64,000 nucleotides of DNA from Rodentibacter sp. JRC1 (GTDB lineage: Bacteria > Pseudomonadota > Gammaproteobacteria > Enterobacterales > Pasteurellaceae): positions 124,001 to 188,000 of the forward strand of contig NZ_BPWA01000001.1 in NCBI RefSeq assembly GCF_020521555.1, read 5' to 3'. The notes below the pieces were generated by a model. It did no database searches, was not told where the DNA came from, and was given only the letters and a program-made list of their open reading frames with translations. This document shows, piece after piece, positions 42,020-52,935 of this stretch (positions are counted from its first letter, which is position 1; each line of letters starts with the position of its first letter). The translations under genes were made by a program, and so were the position numbers.

Positions 42020-43423
42020 ATGTCTAAAATTGCATCTATTGTCGATGTACTACAAGGAAAAGTCGCTATTGGCGAAACCGTTACTGTTCGCGGTTGGGTA
42101 CGTACCCGCCGAGATTCAAAAGTAGGTTTATCATTTTTAGCCGTGTATGACGGTTCTTGCTTTGATCCGATTCAAGCAATTATCAATAACGATATAGCAA
42201 ATTACGAAAGTGAAATATTACGCCTAACGACAGGTTGCTCTGTTATTGTAACCGGTAAAGTTGTTGAATCACCGGCGGAAGGTCAAGCCGTTGAATTACA
42301 AGCTGAAAAAGTAGAAGTGACAGGGTTTGTAGAAGATCCGGATACTTACCCAATGGCTGCTAAACGCCATTCTATAGAATACTTACGTGAAGTTGCCCAC
42401 CTACGTCCACGCACAAATATTATCGGTGCGGTAGCCCGTGTTCGCCACTGCTTGGCACAAGCTATTCATCGTTTCTTTCACGAACAAGGTTTCTACTGGG
42501 TTGCAACACCGCTTATCACAGCATCCGACACAGAAGGTGCCGGTGAAATGTTCAGAGTATCCACTTTAGACCTTGAAAACCTTCCACGGGACGAAAAAGG
42601 TGCGGTCGATTTCACCCAAGATTTCTTCGGTAAAGAATCATTCTTAACCGTATCAGGCCAGTTAAACGGTGAAACTTATGCCTGCGCGCTAAGCAAAATT
42701 TATACTTTCGGCCCGACCTTCCGTGCTGAAAATTCTAATACTACCCGCCACTTAGCCGAATTTTGGATGGTAGAACCTGAAGTTGCGTTTGCAACTTTAG
42801 CTGATAACGCCAAATTAGCAGAAGATATGTTGAAGTATGTATTCCGTGCAGTGTTGACCGAACGCAAAGACGACTTAAAATTCTTTGAAAAACACGTGGA
42901 TAAAGAAGTTATCAAACGTTTGGAAAACTTTGTAAATTCTGACTTTGCTCAAATAGATTACACGGATGCCATTGATGTGTTACTCAAATCAGGCAAGAAA
43001 TTCGAATTCCCGGTATCTTGGGGAATTGACCTCTCTTCCGAGCACGAACGTTATTTGGCGGAAGAATACTTTAAATCACCGGTTGTCGTGAAAAACTACC
43101 CGAAAGACATCAAAGCTTTCTATATGCGCTTAAATGATGATGGCAAAACAGTAGCGGCAATGGACGTATTAGCCCCCGGAATCGGTGAAATCATCGGTGG
43201 CTCACAACGTGAAGAACGCTTAGAAGTATTAGATAAACGTATGGAAGAAATGGGGCTGAATCCGGAAGATTACTGGTGGTATCGTGATCTTCGCAAATAT
43301 GGTACAGTGCCTCACTCCGGTTTTGGGCTGGGCTTTGAACGTTTAATTGTATATGTAACCGGAGTACAAAATATCCGTGATGTAATCCCGTTCCCTCGTG
43401 CGCCAAGAAATGCGAACTTCTAA
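42020..43423 (+). CDS. asnS: asparaginyl-tRNA synthetase
   Basis: 467 residues, class IIb. The OB-fold (about 15-100, [14 protein letters not shown]) is followed by the catalytic core: [24 protein letters not shown], motif 2 [19 protein letters not shown], and motif 3 [27 protein letters not shown]. Cytoplasmic. Followed by a terminator and the carbonic anhydrase gene. Confidence 0.97.
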   Translation: MSKIASIVDVLQGKVAIGETVTVRGWVRTRRDSKVGLSFLAVYDGSCFDPIQAIINNDIANYESEILRLTTGCSVIVTGKVVESPAEGQAVELQAEKVEVTGFVEDPDTYPMAAKRHSIEYLREVAHLRPRTNIIGAVARVRHCLAQAIHRFFHEQGFYWVATPLITASDTEGAGEMFRVSTLDLENLPRDEKGAVDFTQDFFGKESFLTVSGQLNGETYACALSKIYTFGPTFRAENSNTTRHLAEFWMVEPEVAFATLADNAKLAEDMLKYVFRAVLTERKDDLKFFEKHVDKEVIKRLENFVNSDFAQIDYTDAIDVLLKSGKKFEFPVSWGIDLSSEHERYLAEEYFKSPVVVKNYPKDIKAFYMRLNDDGKTVAAMDVLAPGIGEIIGGSQREERLEVLDKRMEEMGLNPEDYWWYRDLRKYGTVPHSGFGLGFERLIVYVTGVQNIRDVIPFPRAPRNANF

Positions 43424-43506
43424 TTAACGTGAAATTATGATCATTTAAATGATGATTTATAAACTCACTATCACCGAAAAGCAACATTCAAAGATGTCGT
43501 TTTTAT

Positions 43507-43540
43507 GACCGCACATAAAAGTGCGGTCAAATTTTTTATA
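43507..43540 (+). terminator. terminator after asnS (uptake-signal pair)
   Basis: GACCGCAC and GTGCGGTC form a perfect stem around ATAAAA, followed by AAATTTTTTA. It lies 20-53 bp before the carbonic anhydrase start. Confidence 0.85.
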
Positions 43541-43559
43541 TTTTTTTGAGGAAAGTAAT

Positions 43560-44246
43560 ATGAAAAAAATTGAACAGCTTTTTGCAAACAATTTAAGCTG
43601 GGCACAGCGAATGAAAGAAGAAAACTCCACTTATTTTAAAGAGCTTGCCGATCATCAAACCCCGCATTACCTTTGGATTGGCTGTTCCGATAGCCGTGTA
43701 CCGGCAGAAAAACTGACTAATTTAGAGCCCGGTGAATTATTTGTTCACCGTAATGTTGCCAATCAAGTGATTCACACCGATCTCAACTGCCTTTCGGTTG
43801 TACAGTATGCCGTTGATGTGCTCAATATCGAACATATTATTATCTGCGGACATACCAACTGTGGCGGCATAAAAGCAGCGATGGCAGATAACCAATTGGG
43901 ACTAATCAATAATTGGCTTCTCCATATTCGTGACATTTGGTTTAAACACAGTCATTTACTTGGCAAACTAACGCCGGAAAAACGCGCCGACATGCTCACA
44001 AAAATCAATGTACTCGAACAGGTTTACAACCTTGGGCGTTCTTCCATTGTAAAAAGTGCTTGGGAACGAGGACAAAAACTCTCTCTCCACGGCTGGGTTT
44101 ACGATGTCAATGATGGTTTCCTTGTGGATCAAGGTGTGGTAGCGACAAGCCGAGAAACCTTAGAAATAACTTATCGTAATGCAATCGCACGTTTATCAAC
44201 ACTGGATGAAGAGAATATTCTAAAGAAAGAACAAACAAATGAATAG
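43560..44246 (+). CDS. can: beta-class carbonic anhydrase
   Basis: About 228 residues from the ATG at 43560 (GAGGAAAG site); an upstream extension to 43521 lies in the terminator and is rejected. It hydrates carbon dioxide to bicarbonate. Zinc ligands: Cys and Asp in [10 protein letters not shown], His and Cys in [15 protein letters not shown]. The H. influenzae enzyme is allosterically controlled by bicarbonate. Ends next to a bidirectional terminator. Confidence 0.95.
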   Translation: MKKIEQLFANNLSWAQRMKEENSTYFKELADHQTPHYLWIGCSDSRVPAEKLTNLEPGELFVHRNVANQVIHTDLNCLSVVQYAVDVLNIEHIIICGHTNCGGIKAAMADNQLGLINNWLLHIRDIWFKHSHLLGKLTPEKRADMLTKINVLEQVYNLGRSSIVKSAWERGQKLSLHGWVYDVNDGFLVDQGVVATSRETLEITYRNAIARLSTLDEENILKKEQTNE

Positions 44247-44249
44247 CTA

Positions 44250-44279
44250 AAGTGCGGTTAAATTTAACCGCATTTTTTA
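44250..44279. terminator. bidirectional terminator between can and bioD
   Basis: A perfect 20-bp palindrome, TGCGGTTAAATTTAACCGCA, with flanking A and T runs. It contains an uptake-signal core. Confidence 0.9.
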
Positions 44280-45002
44280 CTTTACCTGTTTCGTTTGAAC
44301 ATACATCAAACGATCAATATTGGTGAGGTAATGACCTAACTCCTGAGTTTCAGGTTTATGCACATAAGGAATTTTTCCGAGTAACGGCGCATTGATGTTG
44401 CTCTCTAAAAAATCAACAATTTCAGCATAATGGCTTAAGAGCGGGTTAACCCGATTCGCCACCCACCCAAGCAGAGGCACACCTAAACTGCGAATAGCCT
44501 GAACAGTTAACAAGGCGTGATTAATGCAGCCGTCTTTTATTCCTACGACGAGTACAACCGGCATATTTCTATCTTTTACCCAATCTCCGAAACTCTTTCC
44601 CTCTGCCATTGGGGTTAATAAGCCGAATGCCCCTTCCACAGCAACGGATTGATATTTTTGGTTGAGTTTTTCAAGCGTTTTGTTGATTTTATCAAGCTTT
44701 ATCCTTTCTTTTGCCTCAACCAGCATTGGCAACGTATGATTAAAAGTGTAGCTATTGATCTCTTCATAAAGTACATCTTGTGCTGTTGAATTCATCAATG
44801 TGACAACATCACTATTTTCTTTATTATCATAATCAGACAAAAACTCTTGTCCTACGGGATAAGCACTTGGTTCAGCGTTACAAGCAATAGGTTTAAAACC
44901 TACAATATCGATACCGCTATCTTGTAGTGCTTGAATAATTGCACGGCAAGCTGTTGTTTTACCAACATTTGTATCAGTCCCTGCAATAAAAAAACTACTC
45001 AT
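44277..45002 (-). CDS. bioD: dethiobiotin synthetase
   Basis: 241 residues. This P-loop enzyme makes dethiobiotin from 7,8-diaminopelargonate, ATP and carbon dioxide. The P-loop is GTDTNVGKTTACRA at the N-terminus, with VEGAFGLLTPM and NHALLTVQAIRSLGV later. It is away from other bio genes here; relatives carry two bioD copies, so this may be the stand-alone one. The stop lies at the edge of the bidirectional terminator. Confidence 0.93.
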   Translation of the reverse strand: MSSFFIAGTDTNVGKTTACRAIIQALQDSGIDIVGFKPIACNAEPSAYPVGQEFLSDYDNKENSDVVTLMNSTAQDVLYEEINSYTFNHTLPMLVEAKERIKLDKINKTLEKLNQKYQSVAVEGAFGLLTPMAEGKSFGDWVKDRNMPVVLVVGIKDGCINHALLTVQAIRSLGVPLLGWVANRVNPLLSHYAEIVDFLESNINAPLLGKIPYVHKPETQELGHYLTNIDRLMYVQTKQVK

Positions 45003-45087
45003 TCTATCTCCTTAAAATTCAATTTAATAGGCATAAAAACGACAGCACTAAAAGTGCGGTAGATTTTAAAGGAGTTTTTAAATAAAA

Positions 45088-45109
45088 AATTTGCGCTAAC
45101 GCAAAATTT
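45088..45109 (-). terminator. hairpin upstream of bioD, after ycgL
   Basis: TTTGCG-CTAA-CGCAAA forms a short stem with A/T-rich arms, followed by TTATT. It is a plausible end of the ycgL transcript reading on the minus strand. Confidence 0.5.
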
Positions 45110-45135
45110 ATTATTTTTAGGAGAAAATAAAACAA

Positions 45136-45402
45136 TTATTTGATCTCACTCAAACTATTAAATAAACCATCATCTTGCTTTGGTATTTGTAAATAAAAGC
45201 CTTGTGATTCAATTTTCTCTCGAACCTCATTTTTATCGGCATTATGTAGCGGCTTATTACCTGCCAGATTAAACATCATCACAAGTTCAGGTTTACCAAA
45301 ATGTGTTAATAAAGCTTCTGGTACAACTGAAAAATCATCACGTTTTTGAATATAAAGATAACTCCCCGGTTTTTTCTTGCTTCTATAAATCGTACATAAC
45401 AT
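45136..45402 (-). CDS. YcgL domain protein
   Basis: 88 residues. The YcgL fold is recognised by the N-terminal [18 protein letters not shown] and [16 protein letters not shown], followed by the acidic tail. Found in many gamma-proteobacteria; biochemical role unknown. It lies alone between bioD and a lipoprotein gene on the same strand. Confidence 0.88.
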   Translation of the reverse strand: MLCTIYRSKKKPGSYLYIQKRDDFSVVPEALLTHFGKPELVMMFNLAGNKPLHNADKNEVREKIESQGFYLQIPKQDDGLFNSLSEIK

Positions 45403-45424
45403 TATTTTTATCCTTAAAAAAGAA

Positions 45425-45475
45425 AATCCCTACAGGATAGTACCGGTAGGGATTATCAGATTTTAATCTGATTAT
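45425..45475 (-). terminator. two hairpins after the coiled-coil lipoprotein
   Basis: AATCCCTAC pairs with GTAGGGATT (45425-45454), then ATCAGATT-TT-AATCTGAT (45456-45473). Together they end the lipoprotein gene on the minus strand. Confidence 0.75.
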
Positions 45476-46026
45476 TTGGTCGCTTCTTTTACCGCATCCA
45501 TCGCTTCTGAAGCTTTCTCAGTCGCTTTATCTTTCATTGAAGACATAGCTTCTTTTGCCGCATCTACTTTTTCTGCCGCCGCTTCTTTCATTTCGGTCGC
45601 TTTATTTGTCGCAGCCTCTTTCATATCTGCCATGGTGCCTTTCATTTCTTCTACTTTAGACACTGCAGCATCTTTTGCTTCTTCAACTTTTGCTTTCGCA
45701 GCTTCTTTCGCTTCTTCAACTTTTTCTACCGCTGCATCTTTCATTTCAGCCGCTTTTTCCATCGCTTTATTTTTAGCATCTTCAGCCGCAGATTTTGCTG
45801 AATCCATTGCATTCACAGCTGCTTCTTTCACATCTGATGCAGCTTGTTTTGCCGAATCTTTCACATCTGCCGCTGCATTTGCTGCCGCATCTTTTACATC
45901 AGCAGCCGCGTTAGTTACCGCATCTTTTGCGGCTTCAACCTTTTGAGAGGTTTCCTGTTTATCAAAACAGCCTGTTACCGCTAAGCTTGCACCTAGTACT
46001 AATGCTGCTAATACTGATTTTTTCAT
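45472..46026 (-). CDS. low-complexity helical lipoprotein with 11-residue repeats
   Basis: 184 residues. The signal peptide MKKSVLAALVLGASLAVTGC has lipobox VTGC, so the mature protein is lipid-anchored. From about residue 28 to the end it is built from A/K/E/D/M-rich repeats (AAADVKDAAAN, AAEMKDAAVEK, KVEEAKEAAKA), about 11 residues long. Few aromatic or Gly/Pro residues occur, so one long amphipathic helix or coiled coil is expected. This resembles LEA/apolipoprotein-type repeats. No function is assigned; an envelope-spacing or desiccation-type role is only a guess. Confidence 0.85.
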   Translation of the reverse strand: MKKSVLAALVLGASLAVTGCFDKQETSQKVEAAKDAVTNAAADVKDAAANAAADVKDSAKQAASDVKEAAVNAMDSAKSAAEDAKNKAMEKAAEMKDAAVEKVEEAKEAAKAKVEEAKDAAVSKVEEMKGTMADMKEAATNKATEMKEAAAEKVDAAKEAMSSMKDKATEKASEAMDAVKEATK

Positions 46027-46279
46027 TTTTTATCTCCTATAAAGGGTTAAATAGATTTCCAAAGCTTATCTGCTTTGCACACAATAGTTTACGAAAAAAA
46101 ATCTAAAAGAAAATACCTTACAACAAAATTTACATTTTATGAAAAAGTAAATTTCATCATTATAAAGTTAATTTATTGCCAACCCATTGAAATTACATAA
46201 CTTTTAAAAAGTTCCCTATTTAAAATTTATTTTTTTGTAAAGGTGAAAAATCAAGCTAAAGATTATATCTTAACCAAAA

Positions 46280-46753
46280 TTAAAGCATTTCCGGGGGATA
46301 ATGATGACTAATAATTTCCCCTTTTCCCTCTTTCCATTCCACCTGAGCGATCGTTGCAGGGTAAAAATTAATCGGATTTCGTTTGCCATAAAGTTCGGCG
46401 ACAATTTCACCCACTAAGGGCAAATGTGAAACAATCAATACGGATTCAACATCTTCACTTTCTAGTACGGAAAGATAGTCTGTAACCAGTTCGGCAGAAC
46501 CATAGGGTGTAATTCCCTCCCAAATTTCAAGATTTGAATTTAACTCCCCATCAAAAGCCAAATTTACTTGCTCAAAAGTTTCCAACGCACGGGTATAAGG
46601 GCTCACCAAAATGCGCTGAAATGAGCTTGCAAATGATTTTAACCAGTTACCTTGTGCAAAAGCCTGTTTCTTACCATACGGGGTGAGATGACGGTCTTTA
46701 TCTGTTTTTGCCATCACTTCCGATTCGCCGTGACGCATAATGAAAATTCTCAT
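46280..46753 (-). CDS. sixA: phosphohistidine phosphatase SixA
   Basis: 157 residues, histidine-phosphatase fold. The catalytic motif is IMRHGESEVM at the N-terminus (Arg-His-Gly), and the second His is in LIVSHLPLVGE. SixA removes phosphate from histidine, in E. coli on the nitrogen PTS protein NPr or ArcB. It is 60 bp before glmM on the same strand, with a hairpin between. Confidence 0.92.
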   Translation of the reverse strand: MRIFIMRHGESEVMAKTDKDRHLTPYGKKQAFAQGNWLKSFASSFQRILVSPYTRALETFEQVNLAFDGELNSNLEIWEGITPYGSAELVTDYLSVLESEDVESVLIVSHLPLVGEIVAELYGKRNPINFYPATIAQVEWKEGKGEIISHHYPPEML

Positions 46754-46780
46754 ATTGCTTTCCTAAGTTACAATAAAAAC

Positions 46781-46804
46781 GACCACTCTTGAAAAAGAGC
46801 GGTC
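46781..46804 (-). terminator. hairpin after sixA side / before glmM end
   Basis: GACCACTCTT and AAGAGCGGTC pair (one mismatch) around GAAA, just past the glmM stop on the minus strand. It is the likely glmM terminator, located between glmM and sixA. Confidence 0.75.
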
Positions 46805-46813
46805 AAAAGTAGG

Positions 46814-48148
46814 TTAATTTTTCTTTACAGCCTCAGCAATTTCTTCCGCATATTGCTGTGCAAGTTCAGCATCTTGACATTCCACCATAACCCGAATTAA
46901 CGGCTCTGTGCCTGATTTGCGTAATAAAATACGCCCCTTGCCTACTAAACGTTTCTCCACTTCTGCCGCTACAGCTTTGACTCCATCACTTTCTAATGGA
47001 TTTTCACCACCGGCAAAGCGTACGTTAATTAAAACTTGGGGGAATAGTTGTACCGCTCCTGCAAGTTCGTTTAAAGAAAGTTTATGCTGAACCATCGCCG
47101 CTAATACCGCTAAGGAGGCAATAATGCCATCACCAGTGGTATTTTTATCGGAAATAATAATATGACCGGAATTTTCACCGCCAAGTGTCCAACCGTGTTC
47201 AACCATTTTTTCTAGTACGTAACGGTCGCCCACATTTGCCCGCACAAAAGGAACGCCTAACATTTTTAACGAAACTTCAAGGCTCATATTGCTCATTAAT
47301 GTGCCGACCACACCACCTTTTAACTGACCTGAACGTAATGCTTCACGGGCAATAATAAAGAGGATTTGGTCGCCATCAACTTTATTTCCAAGATGATCCA
47401 CCATCATAATACGATCGCCATCACCATCATAGGCTAAACCGACATCGGCATTTACCTCCAACACCTTTTCTTGCAATGCACGCACATCCGTTGCGCCACA
47501 TTTATCATTGATATTCAACCCATTCGGATTCGTGCCGATCTCAACCACTTCAGCACCCAATTCACGCAAGACATTCGGCGCGATATGGTAAGTTGCGCCA
47601 TTTGCACAATCGACAACAATTTTATAACCTTCTAAACCAAGATGTGCCGGAAATGTGCTTTTACAAAATTCAATATAACGACCGGCTGCATCATTAATAC
47701 GGCTGGCTTTCCCCAACTCAGCGGATTCAACACAATCCATCGGTTGCTCAAGCATTGATTCAATGGCTTCCTCAATCTCATCAGGCAATTTTGTGCCTTG
47801 CGCAGAGAAAAATTTAATCCCGTTATCGTAATAAGGATTATGAGAGGCGGAAATCACAATTCCCGCTTCAGCTCGGAAAGTTCGGGTTAAATAAGCAATT
47901 GCCGGGGTCGGCATCGGGCCGGTAAATGCAGCAGATAGTCCTGCTGCGGCTAAACCTGCCTCTAATGCGGATTCCAGCATATAACCGGAGATGCGCGTAT
48001 CCTTGCCGATTAACACGATTTTTGAACCTTGTGAAGCTAATACCTTGCCCGCAGCCCAACCTAATTTTAATGCAAAGTCAGGTGTAATCGGGTAAGTTCC
48101 CACTTTTCCGCGCACGCCGTCCGTACCAAAATATTTACGATCTGCCAT
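46814..48148 (-). CDS. glmM: phosphoglucosamine mutase
   Basis: 444 residues. It converts glucosamine-6-P to glucosamine-1-P for peptidoglycan and LPS precursors. The active-site phosphoserine lies in [15 protein letters not shown], the metal loop is [13 protein letters not shown], the sugar loop is GGENSGHI, and the phosphate-binding end is [14 protein letters not shown]. It is 28 bp after folP, as in E. coli. Confidence 0.96.
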   Translation of the reverse strand: MADRKYFGTDGVRGKVGTYPITPDFALKLGWAAGKVLASQGSKIVLIGKDTRISGYMLESALEAGLAAAGLSAAFTGPMPTPAIAYLTRTFRAEAGIVISASHNPYYDNGIKFFSAQGTKLPDEIEEAIESMLEQPMDCVESAELGKASRINDAAGRYIEFCKSTFPAHLGLEGYKIVVDCANGATYHIAPNVLRELGAEVVEIGTNPNGLNINDKCGATDVRALQEKVLEVNADVGLAYDGDGDRIMMVDHLGNKVDGDQILFIIAREALRSGQLKGGVVGTLMSNMSLEVSLKMLGVPFVRANVGDRYVLEKMVEHGWTLGGENSGHIIISDKNTTGDGIIASLAVLAAMVQHKLSLNELAGAVQLFPQVLINVRFAGGENPLESDGVKAVAAEVEKRLVGKGRILLRKSGTEPLIRVMVECQDAELAQQYAEEIAEAVKKN

Positions 48149-48176
48149 AATAAAAATTCCTTTAATTTTCGATTAA

Positions 48177-49004
48177 TTAAGCGTTTTGCATTGCCTGCCA
48201 AATTTTAAGAACATCAGATGTTGCCGCCACATCATGTACACGCAAAATTTTTGCCCCGTTCTGAGCCGCAATTAATGCCCCGGCGGCACTGCCGACAGTT
48301 CTTTCTTCAACAGGCTTATCCAACACCGCCCCAATCATTGATTTGCGTGACATACCGACAAGCACCGGATAGCCTTCTCCACAAAAAACATTTAATTGCT
48401 GTAATAATTTGTAGTTATGTTGAACCGTTTTACCAAACCCAAACCCCATATCCCAAATTAAGTTTTCTTTTTTCACACCTTCCGTAATACATTCGTTCGT
48501 GCGTTTATGTAAAAAATCAAACACTTCTTGCACCACATTTTCGTAATAGGGATTTGTTTGCATCGTGCGAGGTTGTCCCTGCATATGCATAATACAAACA
48601 GGCAACGCTAATTCCACTGCCGTTTGTAACGCATTCGGTTCTTGCAAAGCTCGAATATCATTGATTAAATCCATTCCGACTTTTGCCGCTTCCCGCATCA
48701 CAACCGCTTTTGAAGAATCCACAGAAATCCAACAATCAAAACGTTGACGCACCGCTTCCACTAAAGGAACAACACGTTGAAGTTCTTCCTGTTCCGATAC
48801 TTCATCCGCCATAGGGCGTGTGGATTCACCACCGATATCAATAATTGTTGCTCCTTCATTTAGCATTTTTTCTAATTGAAACAATGCCTTATCAAGATTA
48901 AAAAATTGTCCGCTATCAGAAAAAGAATCCGGTGTAAAATTTAAAATTCCCATAATTTGGGGCGTTGATAAGTCAAGACATTTGTTATTTGCGTAAAGTT
49001 TCAT
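48177..49004 (-). CDS. folP: dihydropteroate synthase
   Basis: 275 residues, TIM-barrel. It joins p-aminobenzoate to pterin pyrophosphate and is the sulfonamide target. N-terminal MGILNFTPDSFSDSG (pterin/phosphate loop), IIDIGGESTRP and GMSRKSMIG are intact. Nothing suggests an acquired resistance form. In an ftsH-folP-glmM order on the minus strand. Confidence 0.96.
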   Translation of the reverse strand: MKLYANNKCLDLSTPQIMGILNFTPDSFSDSGQFFNLDKALFQLEKMLNEGATIIDIGGESTRPMADEVSEQEELQRVVPLVEAVRQRFDCWISVDSSKAVVMREAAKVGMDLINDIRALQEPNALQTAVELALPVCIMHMQGQPRTMQTNPYYENVVQEVFDFLHKRTNECITEGVKKENLIWDMGFGFGKTVQHNYKLLQQLNVFCGEGYPVLVGMSRKSMIGAVLDKPVEERTVGSAAGALIAAQNGAKILRVHDVAATSDVLKIWQAMQNA

Positions 49005-49130
49005 AAAGTGCGGTTAATTTTTAAGATGAATTTAAGCCGACAAATTATAGCGGAATCCGCTAGAGAAAAGAATAATAAGTCAGCAAATCACTGATAATTG
49101 TTTTTAAATACTTTCTATCATCCGTTAAAA

Positions 49131-49154
49131 AGCCTTCCTCATCAGGAAGGCTTC
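49131..49154 (-). terminator. terminator after ftsH
   Basis: AAGCCTTCC pairs perfectly with GGAAGGCTT around six bases; on the minus strand it is followed by TTTAACGG. It lies just past the ftsH stop. Confidence 0.8.
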
Positions 49155-49173
49155 CGTTTTATAAGTCAAAATC

Positions 49174-51069
49174 TTACGATTTTTCGACCGTACTTTCCGG
49201 CTTATTCTCCGTACTATTTGAATAAGCGGCTTGTGACATTTTCGGTTCTTCCCAACCTGAAGGCGGAGTAACCGGTTCTCGATTCATTAATTGTTTAATT
49301 TGTACTTCTTCGATCGTTTCATACTTCACTAACGCATCTTTCATTGCGTGTAAAATATCCATATTGTCGATAAGGATCTGTCTTGCACGTTCATAGTTAC
49401 GTGTAACGATCTCACGAACCTCTTCATCAATGACATGTGCGGTTTCATCCGACATATGTTTTGCTTTCGCCATGGAGCGACCTAAGAACACTTCACCTTC
49501 ATCTTCAGAATAGAGGATCGGACCAAGCTTATCCGAGAAGCCCCACTGTGTCACCATATTACGCGCAATATTGGTTGCCACTTTTATATCATTTGATGCA
49601 CCGGTAGAGATATTTTCTTCACCGTAAATCAAATCTTCAGCCAAACGCCCTGCATAAAGGGTTGAAAGTTTACTTTCTAATTGTTTTTGGCTGATGCTAA
49701 CTTGGTCACCTTCCGGCAAGAAGAAAGTAACACCTAATGCCCGACCACGAGGAATAATCGTCACTTTATGTACAGGATCATGCTCAGGAACTAAATACCC
49801 TACAATCGCGTGACCTGCCTCATGGTAAGCGGTAGATTCTTTTTGTTTCTCCGTCATAATCATCGTGCGACGTTCAGGCCCCATATTGATTTTATCTTTC
49901 GCTTTTTCAAACTCAAGCATAGAAACGGTGCGCTTATTATTGCGAGCTGCAAACAACGCCGCTTCATTGACTAAGTTTGCTAAATCCGCCCCTGAATACC
50001 CCGGTGTACCGCGCGCCAAAGTCATTGCATCGACATCATCAGCTAATGGTACTTTACGCATATGCACCCGTAAAATTTGTTCACGACCTTTAACATCCGG
50101 AAGCCCTACCACGACTTGACGGTCAAAACGCCCCGGACGTGTTAACGCCGGATCTAACACATCCGGACGGTTAGTCGCCGCAATGACAATCACGCCGTCA
50201 TTGCCACCGAAACCATCCATTTCAACAAGCATTTGATTAAGAGTTTGCTCACGTTCATCATGGCCGCCGCCTAAACCAGCACCACGCTGACGACCTACCG
50301 CATCGATTTCATCGATAAAAATCAAGCAAGGTGCATTTTTCTTCGCTTGCTCAAACATATCACGAACACGAGAAGCACCTACACCGACAAACATTTCCAC
50401 AAAGTCAGAACCTGAAATGGTAAAAAACGGTACTTTTGCTTCACCCGCTATCGCTTTTGCTAGCAAGGTTTTACCGGTGCCCGGCGGGCCTACCATCAAA
50501 ATACCTTTAGGAATTTTACCGCCTAAGTTTTGGAATTTACTTGGATCACGCAAGAAATCAACGATTTCACCCACTTCTTCTTTGGCTTCATCGCAGCCTG
50601 CCACATCGGCAAAAGTTACCTTGATTTGATCTTGATTTAGCATTTTTGCCCGACTTTTCCCGAAGCTCATGGCTTTACCGCCACCACCTTGCATTTGACG
50701 CATAAAGAAAATCCACACGCCCACAAGGAATAACATCGGGAACCAAGAGATCAAAATTTGTGAAAGAAAGCTACGCTTTTCAAACGGCGTACCTTCTACT
50801 TTCACTTTTTTACTCAATAAATCATCAAGTAATTTCTTGTCTTCTAATGGCGGCATCACGGTCATATATTTTGAGCCGTCATTTTTTGTTACCGTAATTT
50901 CATTGGTATCAAAACGTGCCTCTTTCACTTGACCGTTACTTACATCATAAACAAAGGTAGTGTAATCGGTTGAGTTTTCCACCGAAGAAGAGTTGAAGCT
51001 CTGATAAGCTGTCATCATAACAACCGCCACTACAATCCAGAGCACCAAATTTTTGACCATATCGTTCAA
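49174..51069 (-). CDS. ftsH: ATP-dependent zinc metalloprotease FtsH
   Basis: 631 residues. Two transmembrane helices (about 5-25 and 100-125) anchor it in the inner membrane, with the AAA domain next: Walker [14 protein letters not shown], Walker [10 protein letters not shown], and the second-region [19 protein letters not shown]. The zinc motif HEAGH (about 415) has the third ligand downstream. It degrades LpxC, SecY and other membrane or regulatory proteins. It is preceded by rlmE after 82 bp. Confidence 0.97.
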   Translation of the reverse strand: MNDMVKNLVLWIVVAVVMMTAYQSFNSSSVENSTDYTTFVYDVSNGQVKEARFDTNEITVTKNDGSKYMTVMPPLEDKKLLDDLLSKKVKVEGTPFEKRSFLSQILISWFPMLFLVGVWIFFMRQMQGGGGKAMSFGKSRAKMLNQDQIKVTFADVAGCDEAKEEVGEIVDFLRDPSKFQNLGGKIPKGILMVGPPGTGKTLLAKAIAGEAKVPFFTISGSDFVEMFVGVGASRVRDMFEQAKKNAPCLIFIDEIDAVGRQRGAGLGGGHDEREQTLNQMLVEMDGFGGNDGVIVIAATNRPDVLDPALTRPGRFDRQVVVGLPDVKGREQILRVHMRKVPLADDVDAMTLARGTPGYSGADLANLVNEAALFAARNNKRTVSMLEFEKAKDKINMGPERRTMIMTEKQKESTAYHEAGHAIVGYLVPEHDPVHKVTIIPRGRALGVTFFLPEGDQVSISQKQLESKLSTLYAGRLAEDLIYGEENISTGASNDIKVATNIARNMVTQWGFSDKLGPILYSEDEGEVFLGRSMAKAKHMSDETAHVIDEEVREIVTRNYERARQILIDNMDILHAMKDALVKYETIEEVQIKQLMNREPVTPPSGWEEPKMSQAAYSNSTENKPESTVEKS

Positions 51070-51151
51070 AGCTTAACCTGCCTTTTTCTAAGTTAATAAA
51101 AATCGTCACAAGATACTATATATTGCTAATGATGAAAAGCTATCAAAGCAA

Positions 51152-51781
51152 TTAGCCTTTATAGCCTGTCGCAACAATATAAACCTCACGTGAACGCCCA
51201 CGTGAAGCCTCCGGTTTACGCACTTTTACAACATTAAAAAGAGAACGAATCTCTTTTAAATATTCATCAAAGCCTTCACCTTGGAATACCTTCACCACAA
51301 AACCGCCTTTCGCTGCCAACACTTGTTTGCACATATCTAAGGCGAGCTCTACCAAATACATTGCACGTGGAATATCCACCGAAGGCATTCCGCTGAAATT
51401 CGGCGCCATATCGGACATCACCACATCTACTTTATCTTCACCCACACGTGCCAAAAGTGCGTTTAGCACATTCTCATCACGAAAATCACCTTGTAAAAAA
51501 TCAACGCCGACAATCGGTGCCATTTCTAAAATATCGCAAGCAATAACACGCCCCTTACCACCGATTTGGCTCACCGCATATTGTGACCAACCGCCCGGTG
51601 CTGCGCCAAGATCAACGATCGTCATACCGGGTTTGAATAATCTATCCGTTTGTTGAATTTCATCCAATTTAAAATAAGCGCGAGAACGTAATTTTTGCTT
51701 ATGCGCTTTCTGTACAAACGGATCTTTAAAATGTTCGTTTAACCAACGAGAAGAACTCGCCGAACGTTTTTTCTTTCCCAT
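51152..51781 (-). CDS. rlmE: 23S rRNA 2'-O-methyltransferase RlmE
   Basis: 209 residues, SAM-dependent Rossmann fold. It methylates U2552 of 23S rRNA. The catalytic tetrad Lys-Asp-Lys-Glu maps to [28 protein letters not shown] and [13 protein letters not shown]. The SAM motif is [12 protein letters not shown]. It is first of the rlmE-ftsH pair, divergent from yhbY. Confidence 0.96.
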   Translation of the reverse strand: MGKKKRSASSSRWLNEHFKDPFVQKAHKQKLRSRAYFKLDEIQQTDRLFKPGMTIVDLGAAPGGWSQYAVSQIGGKGRVIACDILEMAPIVGVDFLQGDFRDENVLNALLARVGEDKVDVVMSDMAPNFSGMPSVDIPRAMYLVELALDMCKQVLAAKGGFVVKVFQGEGFDEYLKEIRSLFNVVKVRKPEASRGRSREVYIVATGYKG

Positions 51782-51935
51782 AATCTCTATCTTTTATGTT
51801 ATTTTTGTAGGCGTTTCGCCTATATTTGGGTACAATCTGCCGAATTCAAGACTTGTAGCGTCTAAAAAACATCAAAAACTTCGTTTTTTCTGCCGCTCTT
51901 TTTACTATTCGCATTTATTTTTTATAGGATTTCTT

Positions 51936-52235
51936 ATGACAACCTTATCAACCAAACAAAAACAATTTTTAAAAGGTCTTGCACATCATCTAAACCCGGT
52001 GGTTATGCTTGGCGGTAACGGCTTAACCGAAGGAGTGTTAGCCGAGATCGAAAACGCCCTTGATCATCACGAACTTATTAAAGTAAAAATCGCAGGCGCC
52101 GATCGTGAAACCAAACAATTAATTATTGATGCTATTGTACGCGAAACCAACGCGGCTCAAGTTCAAACTATCGGTCATATTTTAGTGCTTTACCGCCCGA
52201 GCGAAGAAGCAAAAATCCAACTTCCCCGTAAGTAA
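51936..52235 (+). CDS. yhbY: CRM-domain RNA-binding protein YhbY
   Basis: 99 residues: the CRM domain with GGNGLTEGVLAEIENALDHHELIKVKI (GxxG loop) and IVRETNAAQVQTIGHILVLYR. It binds pre-50S ribosomal particles in E. coli. Divergent from rlmE, convergent with greA; a long shared terminator follows. Confidence 0.93.
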   Translation: MTTLSTKQKQFLKGLAHHLNPVVMLGGNGLTEGVLAEIENALDHHELIKVKIAGADRETKQLIIDAIVRETNAAQVQTIGHILVLYRPSEEAKIQLPRK

Positions 52236-52239
52236 TTTG

Positions 52240-52284
52240 AAAAGTGCGGTTAAAATTCGGAAAGGTTTTAACCGCACTTTTTCT
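52240..52284. terminator. bidirectional terminator between yhbY and greA (uptake-signal pair)
   Basis: A perfect 16-bp stem, AAAAGTGCGGTTAAAA with its complement, encloses a 10-nt loop and ends in TTTTTCTT. It contains two facing uptake-signal cores. Confidence 0.95.
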
Positions 52285-52294
52285 TAATCATTCA

Positions 52295-52771
52295 CTAAAT
52301 ATAATTTACTTCAATAATTTCAAACTCAACCGTCCCACCCGGCGTTGTAATATTTACCGTATCGTCTAATTCTTTACCGATCAAACCGCGTGCAATCGGT
52401 GAATTAACGGAAATCAAACCGGATTTAATATCCGCTTCATCATCCCCTACAATCTGATAAGTGACTTCTTCTTCCGTATCGACATTCACTAAAACCACCG
52501 TCGCCCCAAAAATAACTTTTCCGTTATTCGGCATTTTGGTGACATCGATAATCTGGCAATTCGCTAATTTCCCTTCAATTTCCTGAATACGTCCTTCACA
52601 GAAACCTTGCTGCTCACGAGCGGCATGATATTCCGCATTTTCTTTTAGATCGCCATGCTCGCGTGCTTCCGCAATCGCCTTAATAATTTCCGGGCGGCGT
52701 ACATTTTTTAAAAAATCTAATTCTTCTCTTAACTGTTCTGAACCGCGAACCGTCATTGGGATTTGTTTCAT
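52295..52771 (-). CDS. greA: transcript cleavage factor GreA
   Basis: 158 residues. The N-terminal coiled-coil (1-75, with the acidic tip region [19 protein letters not shown]) reaches the RNA polymerase active site and triggers cleavage of backtracked RNA. The C-terminal FKBP-like domain shows [20 protein letters not shown]. Divergent from dacB. Confidence 0.97.
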   Translation of the reverse strand: MKQIPMTVRGSEQLREELDFLKNVRRPEIIKAIAEAREHGDLKENAEYHAAREQQGFCEGRIQEIEGKLANCQIIDVTKMPNNGKVIFGATVVLVNVDTEEEVTYQIVGDDEADIKSGLISVNSPIARGLIGKELDDTVNITTPGGTVEFEIIEVNYI

Positions 52772-52935
52772 AGAATGTTTTCCTCAAAATTTAGTCAAAA
52801 GAAAACCACGGCAAGATCTGAGATTTTGCCGCAGTCAAATAAAATAGATTGAAATGAGAAAAATGATTTACTCTCACTTAGTCGATGGCTATTATTGTTC
52901 GTCTGAAAAAAAATAGCAACCGATAACCTGAAAAT

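Noticed and set aside
45476..45946. 156-residue ORF opposite the repeat lipoprotein
   Set aside because: Its A/S/F-rich sequence is the antisense shadow of the repetitive lipoprotein, with no ribosome site; the minus-strand gene has a signal peptide and lipobox.
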